In this document: positions 38,043 through 52,709 of the stretch, one piece after another
Layout of the letters: each line of letters opens with the position of its first letter
Numbering within the stretch: position 1 is the stretch's first letter
DNA from: Echinometra lucunter
Taxonomy: Eukaryota; Echinodermata; Echinoidea; Camarodonta; Echinometridae
DNA length: 64,000 nt
NCBI GenBank assembly: GCA_029962745.1
Contig: CM057167.1
Span: 19,000,054-19,064,053, forward strand
Reading direction: 5' to 3'
Program-made: the position numbers and the translations under genes
The notes under the pieces: model-generated
What the model was told of the DNA's origin: nothing
Databases searched by the model: none
The model's input: the letters and a program-made list of their open reading frames with translations, nothing else

Positions 38043-38829
38043 TGAATTGATCTTCACTATGAAAATCAAACAGCTGTTATCTGTTGATGGACATCATGTG
38101 ATTTTTTGCCTCAACCCTATGGAATGACCCATATCAAAAACAAAAACAAAAAAAAAAAGCAGTGAATACAACTTGAAAAATGAAAAATATACCCAATTTG
38201 AATTTTAAATATGTTACAAAGATTCCACCAAGCAAAGCAAAATTTGCAGTGCAATGAAAAAAAAAAAAAAAGAAATCTGTGGATTTTTTTCTTCTGCTCC
38301 TGCACATTTTCACTTTGCACTTTTGCAAAATACGAACATCAAAAGATTATGTAAAAACAAATTTAAATAGAAAATTTTAAAACCAAGAAGAAAAAAAAAC
38401 ATTAAAATTTTCTAGGCAGTCTTCCTCTAACTCCACTATGCATTTTTTTTAAATCATGGCACATAAGTTTGTTTTCTATTCCCGCCCCCGGCAATAAAAT
38501 TGGTCTCCTTCAGGTAAATGTTCAGAAAATATCAAGAAAAACATATATTGCTTAATAATCCTTCACAAACACTCGGCTCACTCCATTACCAAGTACATTG
38601 TACATTCCATAAAATGAGTACATGTACTTCACTATATGCATTTTGTCAATTTTGTTCACACACTCATTAATAAATTTAGAAAAAAAAAATTCATCTCACA
38701 ATATCGGCATAATTCACAAAATTCATGATTTAGAAGATAAATACACTGTAACGGTTCCTACTATGAAATAATACTTGAAGGTACATGTACACGTAGCTTT
38801 GCAACACGCAGTGGCACGAAAAGACACAT

Positions 38830-39143
38830 CTGGGGGGTGTTTCACAAAGACTAAGACTGACTAAAATCGCACTTAACTATGGCTGGCCATTCATGCCACT
38901 GTTTTCTTTCACCCTGGATCTCTCTTTAAGGATTCGCAAGTCATGGTCACAAATCTGCAGAATTGACAATTTTCGTACAGTTCATTGATGAAGAAAACTA
39001 AAAATGTACATTCTGCAAATTTTGTGACAATGATTTGTGCATCCGTTGAGAGACCAATGTGTGAAAGCAAACAGTGGCATGAATGGCCTGCCATAGTTAA
39101 GAGCAATTTGAGTCAGTCTTAGTCTATGTGAAACATCCCCCAG
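38830..39143. mobile_element. CTGGGGGGTGTTTCAC foldback family, long copy
   Basis: This 314-bp element has long arms: GACTAAGACTGACT and CTATGGCTGGCCATTCATGC on the left, with their complements on the right. The ends are CTGGGGGGTGTTTCAC and GTGAAACATCCCCCAG. Confidence 0.82.
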
Positions 39144-39478
39144 GAGTGCGAAATGCGTACTGTTGTTTGTATTGTTTGTGTTCCCAATGCGTCTTTTCTT
39201 GCCACTACATTCTGCTAAGGTAAGCCATGTACAGTACCTAAATTAATGCCCAAAGAATCGTCTACTGTAAGGGCTCGATTTGATCATATTTGACAAGAGT
39301 ATGCTCTAAAATGACCGAGAGAGAGCAAGACAGAAAGAGAGAGGGAGAAAAAAAGGAGGAAGCATATGTAGAATATCCTCCTCTCTGATTAACAAATGTC
39401 AGTCTCTAAATTCATGCAAGTACAATCTTATCACAAGATATTACTAATGATGATGTCTGTCTTGAATACAGCTATTGC

Positions 39479-39506
39479 AAAAGAAGAAGAAGAAGAAGAA
39501 GAAGAT
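39479..39506 (+). repeat. (AAG)n microsatellite
   Basis: About nine AAG units in an otherwise unremarkable intergenic stretch. Confidence 0.85.
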
Positions 39507-41374
39507 ATCAGCGCAATATTCTGCTTTCTTTTTACAACATACGAAACATTTATCAAAAGAATCAATAAAATCCCGATGAGAACTGAAAGGACTCAAAGTC
39601 CAAAAGAAGAGAATAAATACCCTTCTGGATAGTGGCAGTCAATATGAAGTTTGAAATATTATTGAGATACTGTAGAAAATATAAATATATCATTCTCAGA
39701 TTATGTCGTTCTGAAAAGCCTCAATGTTGCTTAGGCCACATTCATGTAAATGTACATATTCAATGTAAGGCCACCCTTAAAAACAATATACGGCTATCAA
39801 AAAGAAAGGGAGAGCCAAACACAGCATAGTTGTCATAGAATGATTCATCACCTCTTAACTTTTTACACAATGGATTTGTCTGTCATGTAACTCCATAAAA
39901 TATCGAGACATGGCTGACTTCACATATGCATGTATGTCTAAACTTTTCACTCTACAATGGGCCTAGCAGCACATGTACCTAGTAAACCTCGTAAATGTAG
40001 CTATCGTATCTGTCACAGAAGAGTCATATATGACAATATGTAGTATGTGTAAAAGCTTGGCAGAACTTGCTTTCTGAGTAGATTACTGGTAATGAAGGGA
40101 ATACAATAAAGGGTAGAGTTTTCATAAGTTCATTTTTAAAATACTTTACAAAAATGTTATTTTCATGGCAATTTAGAATAAACATGTACCTGTTTATTGA
40201 ACTTGCAATATAATTTCATAGAAGTTTGAATTTCATAACTGGAATATAGCACAGCGATACAGAACCCTTGACGTGGTGAGTAAATTCTATTTTAGGTGAT
40301 TGGTGCATTTTAAGAAAATGTGCCGCTGATAGTACGTGAATGTGTCAAGGGTAATAGTCTCTTGTTCTTTTCTTTCCAAATAGTGCATAGTGTTGTTAAA
40401 TTTCACAGTGGTATAAAGTCAATTTCCTTTACAAAATCTTCACCAATAGTGTGCAACAGTTGTTATCCATGAGATTGACAAAGGTATATAGCACTAAACA
40501 AAGCAAATGAATATCTTTTTTTTATAAAATTGACAAAAAAAAATCAAGCTAGAAGTACTGGAAGAAAATATTTTTTCAATAGATAAAGAAGATATTGGAT
40601 CACCAACTGACACTAAATATAAATCATGATAATAGAGTTTTCAAATGAAGTTGGAGGAGCATTCATTCACAACTATATGAAAAATGTTCCATTATTGAAA
40701 AAACAACCACAGCATTGACACAAAAATGGGAGAATGCTGAAGGGAAGTGGAGACACCCCGCAAATGGTTCAATTTAAGGAAATTACAGTGAACTTTGTAG
40801 TTTCCATTTTCGAAAAAAGGAGAAGCCTTTACATGTATCATTTGAAAATTGAGTTGTTCATGTTGGCCTAACAACAAAAGTTTCACAATGCATAATTGAT
40901 AACACACATATTTTTGCATAAGCTTCTCCTTTACAAGAGCTAAAACTAATCAGTATATTGCTGTAAGATAAGAAAAAAAAACTGTAAAACTAACGGGGAC
41001 ATTTAAATACTAAATTTAAAAAAACCAGTGAGAGATAAGCATGATCTTATGTCAAGGCCTTAATGCAGACGAAATCAAGGTTGATAAATGCAGGTGCATT
41101 TATTACATGTAGTCTATACATTAGTCACCTTTACCTGTAATTTAGAGCGCAGGAGTTCAACTCGCAATATTTCTTCACGGAAGTTATTTTTCAAAATATT
41201 GTCAAAATGTCAAAATGTTGGTACCTACACAAAATAGGGTACCAACACAAAACTCAAACATACAGAACAAAACTTTAAGTCACTGGTCCCCTAAAATCAC
41301 TCACTCATTTTTCTTTTTTTTTCTTTCTTTTTTTTTTTTGTATTGTATTTTGTCCAGTACTGTCAGCATGGAAT

Positions 41375-41599
41375 ACACTCTAAAAAGGTTGAGTGAAAAT
41401 TTACCCAATATTGGGAAAAAAAGGAACATGCATGCTTGCTGAGTAAAATTTTGTCCCATATTAGGTAAAATGCATGTTTTATGGATAAATTTCAATGCAA
41501 CAATGGTTACAAATTTATACAGTATTTGGTATCATTCTTCCCAACAAACATACATGTTCCCTTTTAACCCAATATTGGGTAAACCTTTTTTAGAGTAAT
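41375..41599. mobile_element. MITE with TACTCTAAAAA ends and CCCAATATTGGG palindromes
   Basis: The left ACACTCTAAAAAGGTT and right ACCTTTTTTAGAGTAA are inverted ends. TACCCAATATTGGG motifs occur near both ends. It lies downstream of IP6K. Confidence 0.78.
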
Positions 41600-42124
41600 T
41601 GTGCTTTCATGGTTTGAGTAACATTTAAGAAAAAAGAAAATTACTGAGTTGATGCTCCTACAAAATCCCACATAAAGATAAAACATTTAGCAACACCTAC
41701 GATTAGAGAGAAAAAAAATGTAATCAATTCTTTCCCTCGCATCGATTGTACAATATTTAGTGCATGTACTCTCTCTGAGTTATTTTTCTCTATTTTCAGC
41801 CCAATACAGTATATGGAATGCATCCTGAATACAATTTGACATTTCGCTGGCATCGCAGTATGAGAAAAAATAAAGAGGTAATACACATTCTAAAGCTAAT
41901 TTTGAATACCATACACCTTAATAAAATTATGGTTCTAATACATGCATCCTCTACACAGTATTCTCTATGAAGTGCAAGATCTATTTCAACACAATATATA
42001 AATATAAAATATAATATCTTCTATTAATTTCCCTCTCATTCCAAATATACATGTATGACTGTTCAATAGGCACCTTAAATAATATAAAAAGTAGAAAAGA
42101 GATGCACATTGTATTGCGTATAAA

Positions 42125-45100
42125 CTATGTTTTAGCAGAGTCGTCTCGTATTAGGTCAATGAGGGTTTCCAACCCGTATACAAAACCCCTATCAACTCCT
42201 TCATACGTTATCCCATCCTTTCCCTGTACTTCAACAGATGATGAATGTGCGAAATCAATGATCTTCACCAAGACATTTCCCACATTGTCGTCGTCATCAC
42301 TGTTGTTATCCCTATGGACGCCACGGCTGTCATCACTGATGTCGGTTCTCTCCTTGTCTCGTCTCTCTGCATCCTCCTTTCCAAGACCATCAGCTTCATC
42401 ATCACGATCCAGCCCAGACTTACCTTCCCCAACTCTTTTACTACTTGAAGTCGACTCTCCATTCGCATGGTCGTTCACATCATTGCTCTGGACTGTAGAA
42501 GCACCCCTCGTGACCGCCTCCATGCCCTCATAGATTATAAGCACCGAGCAACCGAAGAAGCGGTACTGGTCCATCCGTGAGATGAGTTCCTTGAGTTGGT
42601 TGATGCGCCTGATGATGGCGGCTCGTATCCTGTTGCTGTGGCGGTGCTTGGCATAGACGAATCGACCTACCTCATAGCGGAGATCTTCCTCCGTCAGTTT
42701 ATTCCCATACTTCTTATTGCAGCAGACGTAGGTGCCTTTGTCAGCTTGGTATATCTGCAAAACAGAAAATAGGAAGAAAAAAAATTGGGATAGGTGTTGG
42801 GTTGACTTTTCCTTTATAGACATCTAAAATTCTACAAAAATGTGATACTTCTTTTTCTTCACTGCTTGTCAAATAATTTGATATTATGAAAATCTCTCTG
42901 CTTTATTTGGCTTGTAAGGGATTTTTTAGACCCATGCCCCATTTCTTCAAATCATGTTGGCACTGCTCCAGGAAGTACAAGTACCTGCATGCCACCAAAG
43001 CGCACTCCAAGTTTGTTGGTAGTACTCTCCAAGGCTCTGGCGATGTTCAGCTGCTTCTTCTCCTCCGAGAGGTCATCGCCATAGCAACGCGTGCCTATCT
43101 TCAGGTCAATGATGGATGGGCACTGATAGTCCTCAGTCACGTTCTCCAGGAGCATGTAGTCTACATTTAATGTAATAAAACATGAAATCGTTTAGTTGGA
43201 GTTGCACCAGCCGGGGGGGGGGGGGGGGGGGGGGGGGTGTTTCATAAAGCTGTTCATGAAGTCACAATAACCTTACGAACAACTTGAATATGGTTATCCA
43301 AATAGAATTCTCAATTGTTATAAACTGCATCAGCTGAAGGTAAAAAATGCAGACATAGATTCACATTAATTTTGTTTACAAACATTTTTATTGTTAAGTA
43401 TATATTTTTTGCCCAAATTTAAATGAGATCACGGGAAATGCAATCACACTTTGTTAAATCGTCAGGAAAAATTTTGGGCATCCCATTTGGCAATGCAAAT
43501 TCAAGCCATTCGTAAAGTCATGCGTAACTTTGCGAACAGCTTTATAACCCCCCCCCCCCCCCCCGAACAGATGTCGCCATGCATTTTGAACTGGGCCAGT
43601 CTTGTGTTACATGTGTTTTTGCAAAGAAATCATGCACCTTTTCACTCAAACGCCCAATATTTCTACACACTTTAAATAAAGTATACAAAAGTATACATTT
43701 TATTGAAGGGAATTAACTGAGGATTCCAAAAATGCACTTATAAGAAGCACAGAATGTAATTCTAAAGAGTTATGTAACCGGAAATACAAAAAATAAATAT
43801 GAACTATTTCGGAAGTTTGATGAAGTGAGAAAAAAGTTTGATGTACCCTACGCAGCTAATACCTGCATTTCTTAATTCTTCTCACTTAGACATTTCCATA
43901 CATACATGTATATAACATCATCGGGTTCAATCAAACAAAATTAATTTGCACAAGCCTCTTTATGAATCATTATTACGCACCAATATTTTCAACATTTTTG
44001 AAAATATCAGTAAGAACCTTTATGTATCCTCCTTAAAATGTCTTAAAGCCAGAGCGAACTGGCGCCCTTGTATGAGATTTCGAAATAGCGCCATCTCACT
44101 CCTGAAGTACTGATTCTGTCCTGTTTATGCTCCCAGCATGCACCATTCTGATCGACATGAGCTTTTTTTTTTTTTTAGACACATCTGTAAAAATGCATAC
44201 GTATTCAGACTAAGGCAGTTCAGTAGAAGCCAAGTTTCTAAGACAGTCCCTGGTTGTGAGTAGCCGCAAGTTGGCGCTGTTGTAAATGCATCATTTCAGA
44301 GCTTTATCAGTGCCAGTTCACTGCGGCTTTAATAGAAGCAAATAATGAATTACCCATTATCTGGTACAAACAGAAATGATATCAGGTCATTACCCCCAAT
44401 TTCCTCTTTCTTTTATAGTTTTAGCTAGTACCTCTCTGCCAGATGCAATTTACAACAAATCTAAATATTCCCTTCAGGACAGTGTACTTTGTTTGGAATA
44501 CAGAATCCATTGTCTACAATGACTACAAGTTGATGTAATAAAGTCATTGATAATTGACTAACAATGAAATATTAAAAACTTGTCCAAATATACATGTAAC
44601 TCCAAAAGCACACTGCATACAGTGGCAAACTAAAGGTTCAAAAAGAACCCCAACTCATCACATATTATTGCAGATCTGTCATGTAAAAGGGTATTGCTCA
44701 TCCTTTTGTTCCAACTAATTAGGTTAATTAGTAGGTAGTTTCTTCATTAGCTGTTTCAAAATCACACTAGATTGATGAATTTCAGATAATCTTTCAACAA
44801 CAAAAAAGAAATCAACAAAAATAGCACACATTAGGAGTAATGAAGATAAAAACACATTCATGAGCCACCTTGTTATCTGAATAAGGCCTAAAGTTACAAG
44901 GATTACTGATTTGTAAATAAAGGCAAAGTTGAAAGTGTTGTTCTTAAGTTGTTTGATTGAAAGAAGCCATAATAAATACTGTTACAGAAGAATACAACTT
45001 GTCTCAATGATATTTAATAATTCTGCCCCTCCTGATCATCCTCTTCCTGACCATCCTGCCCCACATAGTTCATTAATCAGAGGTTAATTAGTATAATGTA

Positions 45101-48100
45101 AATGGATATTGAAACAAATCATTGTATGGAACATGATGACCTTTCTAAGAGCTTTGATTTGATACCAAATTTGGCTAGATACATGTAGGTGAAGTACTTA
45201 TTGTGAAAAAAAAAATAGGTGCAAAAATGTCGCGCAAATGTAAGAAATCCACCTATTTACCGGCCCAGTTCAAAACGCATGGCCATGTTAACATTTCAAT
45301 CTTTGTAAGAAATAACATCAAGTGCTGGCAACATACAATTCTGGCATGTTGTTTCAGGCCCCCAAAGCATGAAATTGTGTGATTTTGCAGTACCAGAGAA
45401 TGAGTAAATTGTTTTCTTTTTCTTTCCTTGTTTCAAAAGTTTGCAAATAATGAAAAAACTTGAAATCCAGCTTCCAGACGGCTCATAACAAGACAATTTA
45501 ACATGGTCTGTACCGGTATGAAGATCTCCTAAACAAGCTTCTTGATAAATATGACTTAAGTCATTCAGAGAGGTATTTTTTTTTCAATCATGATAATTAT
45601 TCAGGTTTTAATTCAGAGCACAAATAAACAGAGAACGGTCATCTCTAATTCACAGTTGTACATGTACATGTATATTGTCTACTACTATCTAATGTTCATG
45701 TTTTCTGGTATTGAACATTACATGTATACACTGGTAAGTATTTCTAAGGAAATTTTCCATTCTCCCCACCACCCCCCCCCCCCCACCCTCTCTCTCTCTC
45801 TCTCTCTCTTTCATTCTCTAACCAATGCCAAAACTAAATACAGATCACTGCATTCTTCTTGATCTAGATAACAAAAACAACCTATTCCAAACCCAAACCT
45901 GTTCTATCACTAACTCTTTGCCAGTGACTTTCAAAAATGTTGAAATACAAGGAAAAAAAAAGTATTGATGAAGAACAAACCTTCAAAGATTTGATGTACA
46001 GGTACATGCAAGAGTTTATTGTGATTTACAATGTGCATACATAACATTTTATTGTGTCCATTTTGGGAACAGACATAAATAGAAAAAGAGAGAGGAACAG
46101 AAAGGGATTGACGGCAAAGTGGCCTCATCACACAATGAGCCTTACCCTCTAAACAAGGTCCAAGTCAGATCAGTTCAGATCAGTGTTAACTACCACTATT
46201 TCTGCACTGGGTCACTCACATGAATGCAAGTTGAAACTAACCGTGCACTGATGTGAGCTTCAGATAAGACAGCCTCAGATGGGTATTAAAGACAGCTAAT
46301 CAACAAAAAAAATCTGAAAATTTCAGTTGATTGGGGTGATTGAGATACAATTGGAGTCCTGATACGGAAATTAGGTAATTTATCATCCTCCACTGCAAAG
46401 AGCAATTATTTTTTGTAGAATGTTGCCAATTACTACAAATGTACATGGTGATTTGTATAGATTTCCATCTATACTGTATACAGGTCGACTGCAGTAGAAA
46501 TTTAGGCAGACCAATATATGAATGCTTCTCTGTGTGACAGCTTCTGCTATATGCACTGGTTGTTCTACAACTCCTACTACAACTTCACTTGATCACACTC
46601 ACAACCACTTCCACTACCACCACCACCACACAAATGTATATGTACATGTAAGCCCTACCCACAAAAATAGGGGCAGGCTTGAAAAGAATACCCTTTTCCC
46701 CATTTTGTGGATCAGATACCATACAAGTAGGTCACACTGTACATCAATCAATATTAGCATTTTTACAAAGTGAAATACTACAAGGACATAAGAAAGTGAG
46801 GGGTGGATGTCCTATCTGACATATCGCCTGTTCAGAGTCAGAAGAACTACACTGTATGTCTTAAAGCATATGAGTTAATGCCCTTCTGGCTCCAAACAGA
46901 CGATATTGGAATTAACCATGCACATGTCATTGTAGTACTACTACTGCTATACTACCCTTAGAGTAAATTGAATTACACGTACAAATTAGAAATTCCTATT
47001 TACTACCAGTATTCTTCATTCAAAAAGATATCCATGACTGAAGATCATCAATCACAGTAGTGACACAAGGTGCACCTACGTCAACACTTAACAGACACCC
47101 ATGAATCTTGCTAGGCCAAAAAATAATAAGGGTCTCTTTCATGAGTGCATAAGTTTGCACTGTACACTTATCCGGGAAAGAAGACCCTCGTCCTTAGTCA
47201 ATGGGCAACAACTATCTAGACTCTAGTTACAAAGCATGACATTGAGGCACTGGTGAAGGTCGTATTTGATTTATTTTGCAGGTTGCTTGGTGGTTTATTT
47301 TCCATTCTAAAGGAGGTGTATGTGCAGTGCATCATTATTTTCACATCCTTTATAAGCCGTCTGTCAGAATAGAGGAATTTTATGCAATGACCAGAAAAGG
47401 GGTGAGGAATGATATTGAAAAGTGAATTTGAAAGGGAGAAAATTGATGAAGAAGGGGTATAAAGAAAGATAGAGTGCCACAAGGCAGAAAAGATAGAGAG
47501 ATGGAGAAGAGAAAGGGAGGAATGAGAGACTATGAAATACAATTACTGTACAAAAACGAGGAAGGAGGAGTACTAACAGGAAAAAAATAAGAAAACAGAT
47601 GAGAAGAAAATTAGAGAAACAAAAGAAAAGAGGAAAAAGAATAAGTTAAAGGGACAAAGATGATATAGAGGTATACATGTTAAAGATGCCCAGTCGTGGG
47701 CTTTCATGGGGAATTTGACACCATGGGTGCTTACCCAGTAACAGGTGTTGTCCATCACTATGAGTTTTATGACCAACAGACCTTATGTAATGCTCTGTAT
47801 ATTCGACCCTCTGCCCCATATGGCAAAGTCATTATCTCACTTTCCCTGGCCCGAGAATGCCCAGAGCAGGCCAAAGAATGTTTTTGGTGGGACAGCTTGT
47901 TTTGCTGTGCTCCAGAAACGTAGCTCTATTACAGGTATTTCCAGTGCTTTTCACAAAGTCTGGTGTCAGCATATTACGATCCACTCCCCATGAAAGCTCA
48001 CGACTGAATGTCTTTAAGAAAAAGAAGGAGGAAACTACATACATGTAGGAGAGAAAAAAATCACTACCTGGTAACTGACGATAAAACAGGTTAAATAATG

Positions 48101-51100
48101 ACAAGATAAACTAGGAACAGTAAGAGAATAAAAATACAAAGGAAACAAAGAACATGAGAAAACAAAAGGAGTTTATAAAAAGTAAGCATAAACAGAATAC
48201 ATGTATATGTACATGTACAACAAAAGATCGGCGGTTCCCGGCAAAAGGGAACGAGCGCCCGTGACCTGCGAAAGGGAATGAAGAGACAGAAGGTCAAATA
48301 TTGAGATATTCTGAGAAATCTATGAATGAATACTTCAAGAACATTCCAGAATAGATCTGGCATAAATTTCTTGAAGTAATTATTCACAGACTTCTTAAAT
48401 ATCAAAATTTGACCCCATGTCTCTTTGTTCCTTTTTTGCCAGTCAAGGGCGTTCGTTCCCTTCTGCCGGGCAACCGATGTGTTAATACAACAGTCAAGGA
48501 AACAGACAGGCATGAGTATTACCTGCATGGATCTTGAAAGGCTTATTTTCTCCCATGGTAAGTCGAAGCAGCTCCAGCTGATGAACCCGAAGGCTCCAGG
48601 GGTTCAGACCGTTACCCCTTGGCCGAAAGCAGTACTCTGTTGCATCTTCAAACACCTTTCCTGGAGTTGGTTCCTCTGAAGGTTGGCTGTTATCAAGGCA
48701 TTGCTGGTTGGAGGTCAGTCTGCAAAAGGAGAGCCGCAGCACATGAACGAAAAGCATTTTTAATACATCAATAAAGCAATAAGTGATAACTTGAAAAGCT
48801 CTTTTCATGACAAAAGCTCCATAATATGGAGCCTTTTTTGGTTCATTCAAAAGAAAATGCAAACTGCTTTATCTCTCATGGCAATGATCTATCTACATCA
48901 TGTAATGTTAATACATGAATACATCACTTTGAATGTGGATCTATTTACGTCCTTTTCTGTTCTCTTAAATGTACAGTCTGGGAGCCTGTCCCAAAATAGT
49001 CACCCCATTTGTACATATGAGATTTGACCCCTTAAAGTTAATAAGACCATCAATGCCATTCACAAAATGCTTGTCAGACCGAACATATCCACTGGGGGTA
49101 GCCCCCAGGGCCTCAAAAAAGGGCCCCAAAGTCGGGTTATTTCACCCCATCTAACATATGCACCAAACTTTGTCAGGATGATGTAGTATGACTATACATT
49201 ACCAAAACACAAAACCTGACAAAATTTTCCATCGGGAGGGGTTGTCAGATGGCCCCTAAAAAATGGGGGAAAATTTTCCACATAAGGCCCGAGTACCAAA
49301 TTTTGTTAGAAGGAAGAGCTATTGCTACACATTCTAAAAATATAAAAACTGCCCAGTAATTCCTTCAGGAAGGGGTCTAACACTTCCCGGAAAAAAAAAA
49401 CACCAAAGTGCCCTTCAACTATAGGCATTACTTCCCCAAAGTGCTCTCAGTGATAGAAAAAAAAACATTTTTTTGCATACCAATCATGATCATTCATAAG
49501 TGTCTCATTCAGTTCAGGTCAAATTCACACAGAACAATCTTCAGTAATGTAGTTTTCTCCAGGTGCAGTTTGGGTGTAAAATAATATCAGTAATAAGTTA
49601 TGAAATTTTGAAAATTGTATTGCTTTCTCAAAAAAACAGCAAATCAATTTTGTCAGGGTCATGTAAACACCCCTAAAACCTTCACCTGCTTGAAAGACAA
49701 AATATGGTAGCTTGCCAAGTATCTGGGGGGTGTTTCATAAAGCTGTTCGTAAGTTACGAATTACTTTACGCACGACTGGTGATACCTTCTTATGCTACAT
49801 ATAAATGAATGAGAATCTGATTACCACCCAAGAACATGTTCCAGTCGTTCGTAAAGTCGTTCGTAACTTACGAACAGCTTTATGAAACACCCCCCAGTGT
49901 TGCTGCCAGGCTGAAATCTACCATTCATGTGTTAATTACACAAATACCTTGCAATGTGCTCTATTATATCTTCTCCAAGAGCCAAGGTGGGCAGGAGGTG
50001 TGTTTTAGACCCTGACAATATTGCTTTGCTGTTTTTTTGAGAAAGCAATACAATCTTCAAAATTTCATAACTTATTACTGATATTATCATTTTACACCCA
50101 AACTGCACCCGAAGAAAACTACATTACTCAAGATTGTTCTGTATGAATTTGACCTGAATTGAATGAGACACTTTTGAATTATCATGGTTGGTATGCAAAA
50201 AAATGGAATCATTGAGAGCACTTTGGGGCAGTCATACCTATAGTTGAAGGCACTTTGGTGGGGTTTTTTTCCGGGAAGTGTTAGACCCCCTTCCTGAAGG
50301 AAATACTGGGCAGTTTTTATATTTATGAATGTGTAGCAAACTAGCAATAGCTCTTCCTTCTAACAAAATTTGGTACTCAGGCCTTATGTGGAAATTTTTT
50401 CTCCATTTTTTAGGGGCCGTCTGACAACCCCTCCCGACGGAAAGTTTTGTTAGTTTTTGTGTTTTGGTAATGTATAGTCATACTACATCATCCTGACAAA
50501 GTTTGGTGCATATGTTAGGTGGGGTGAAATCAACCCAACTTTGGGGCCCTTTTTTTGAGGCCCTGCGGGCTACCCCCGGCGGATATGTTCGGTCTGACAA
50601 GCATTTTGTGAATGGCATTGATGGTCTTATTAACGTTAAGGGGTCAAATTTCATATGTAAAATGGGGTGACTATTTCGGGACAGGCTCCTGGGGTATTAT
50701 TTCTATTTTCCTTTTATGAAAATTTCCTACATGTATTTCAAATTATTTTGTTCATGTTTGTCACCTAAATTAAAAATCATGTAGCTCCAATAGACCTGTT
50801 TACTAATGATTCATAATATGCACGTTTCTCTCCAGAATCCGTGGTAAGTTGGTTACCAACTATTTACACTGTACATGTAGTTCACCTGTTAAGCATAAGG
50901 ACATCTGAATAGAAGGAATCCAATTTGCAAACATTAGTTGTTGTTATGTCGGGCAAGCCTCCGGCAAGCTTCTTAGTTATCAAGGGAAACTTTTGTTCAA
51001 CAACTAGTATGCATAAAATTAGTTAACAGGTCTATTTCACCTATCATTCATGAAGTAAATTATTTGAGCAATTATCTGAAGTGGCAAGACTACCTGCAGG

Positions 51101-52657
51101 GCTGCAGTCATCATTAAAATCAACTTTGGTATCCCTCTTCTTTTTTTTCTTTTTTTTTTTGCCATGTCATACATGTACCTTTTAACCTTAGAGGTACAGT
51201 GTCACCTTTTTGAGACACTTTTGCAGTATCTGTTGGTCCAGAATGTTGGGCAGTACATATCATACATGGGCAGAAAGAGAAAAATGCACTGACAAATTTG
51301 AGCCCATTCCCATCACTGTATGGTGTGGCATTCTCGAATTAGAGCAGTTTAAGTGTAACTAATCATTAAACTCTTTAAATTGGCAATGCAGAGAATAATA
51401 TATAATCACTATTTCTGTGTTCAAATTGGCAATTTCTGATTCAATTTTACAATTATGTTTCATTACGGTTTATCTTATATCCATATTTATTTTTTTCAAG
51501 CTATGTAAACATGGAAAAAAATGATTTGTATTGCAAATTTGAGGATTGAAGATGATTAATTTAGACCTCGAAAAAGCTCTGTACTGCTATGGGTTAATTG
51601 CTCAATTGCTACATGTAACGTGAAAGCTCCTCCTGATACATGTACCCAGGTTTTTTGTTTACATGTACAAGTTTATTTCTTATAATATATGATGAGGAAA
51701 ATAGATCAGTGAAAGTTGAGGAAAATCACACTAGGATGAATTCTTTAAACTTATATTGACCAAATACAAATTGGCAATTCTATGAAGACAAAAGAGCTAA
51801 ATGCTAATTTTTTTCTTGACGAAAATATTGCAGTGCTTAAGGTTAAAGGAATTGAATCTTAATGATAAAAGCTTGAAAATGAAACCTACACATAGAGTTG
51901 TGATAGAAAGAGATCAAATTTCCAACAAGATTCACAATCATAGATTACATACAAGGTGATTCATGTTTAAAAATATTTCCATGGGCTTTTTTAGATACAT
52001 GTACATGTACATGTAGGACAATAAAGGAAGACTTTCGATCATTGATTCATCCTTGTTCGGAGTGGCCTACAAGTAAATTGTAACATTCTTACAGCAAATC
52101 AAGAATAAAATGCCAGAAAGATACTCTTAGAGTTCAAGGTGTTGTTTTGTTGGGGTTTTTTTTTTTTCAAAAGAGCTTCATGTATTTAGGAAGGAATATT
52201 TGCAATAGGAGTTAAAACTTGACAATTAGAGTAAGGTGAAGGCAAATTTGACAAATCTGGAGAAAAAAAATGCATGGAGGGGTTGTCTCTCATCAGTCTC
52301 ATGTTTTACATTGTTACCAAGAGGCCTTTTGAATATGGCCTACTTTCTTATTCTTCCACATAGGAAGCCTTTCTTTTCGAATCTGATTAAGAAGGACTTC
52401 TGAAAGAATGAATGAAAGAAAGAAAGAACCTTACAAGGCTTACAATACATATTAAAAGCAATTGGTATGGATGATCTACTTTTGAAGCTTGTTGTATCAT
52501 TCCTCCGCAAAGACCACTAATTCTTCGCTCTTCAGTGGCTTTGGGAGGGTTTTTTCATGGAAGAGTGCAGAGTCGAGGTCTATTTCTATTAAAGTCTGTG
52601 ACAAGAAAGACCCATCTATGAATCCAACTTTAATTCTTAAATCAAACTTTTTTTTTT

Positions 52658-52709
<52 letters not shown>

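Larger units (their letters stand above)
31206..42124. other. Intergenic stretch: RETREG promoter side to IP6K 3' side
   Basis: No coding exon could be supported. The first few hundred bases right of 31205 must hold the RETREG 5' UTR and promoter; no TATA box in a convincing position was seen. The stretch just left of 42125 should hold the IP6K 3' UTR. It carries the transposon copies listed separately at 33224, 35972, 36731, 37911, 38830 and 41375, plus C-run and AAG microsatellites. Confidence 0.6.

Noticed and set aside
42051..42533. 160-codon plus-strand frame rich in Ser and Leu
   Set aside because: It lies antisense to IP6K exon sequence with IDFAH and the Asp-rich insert; no independent support.
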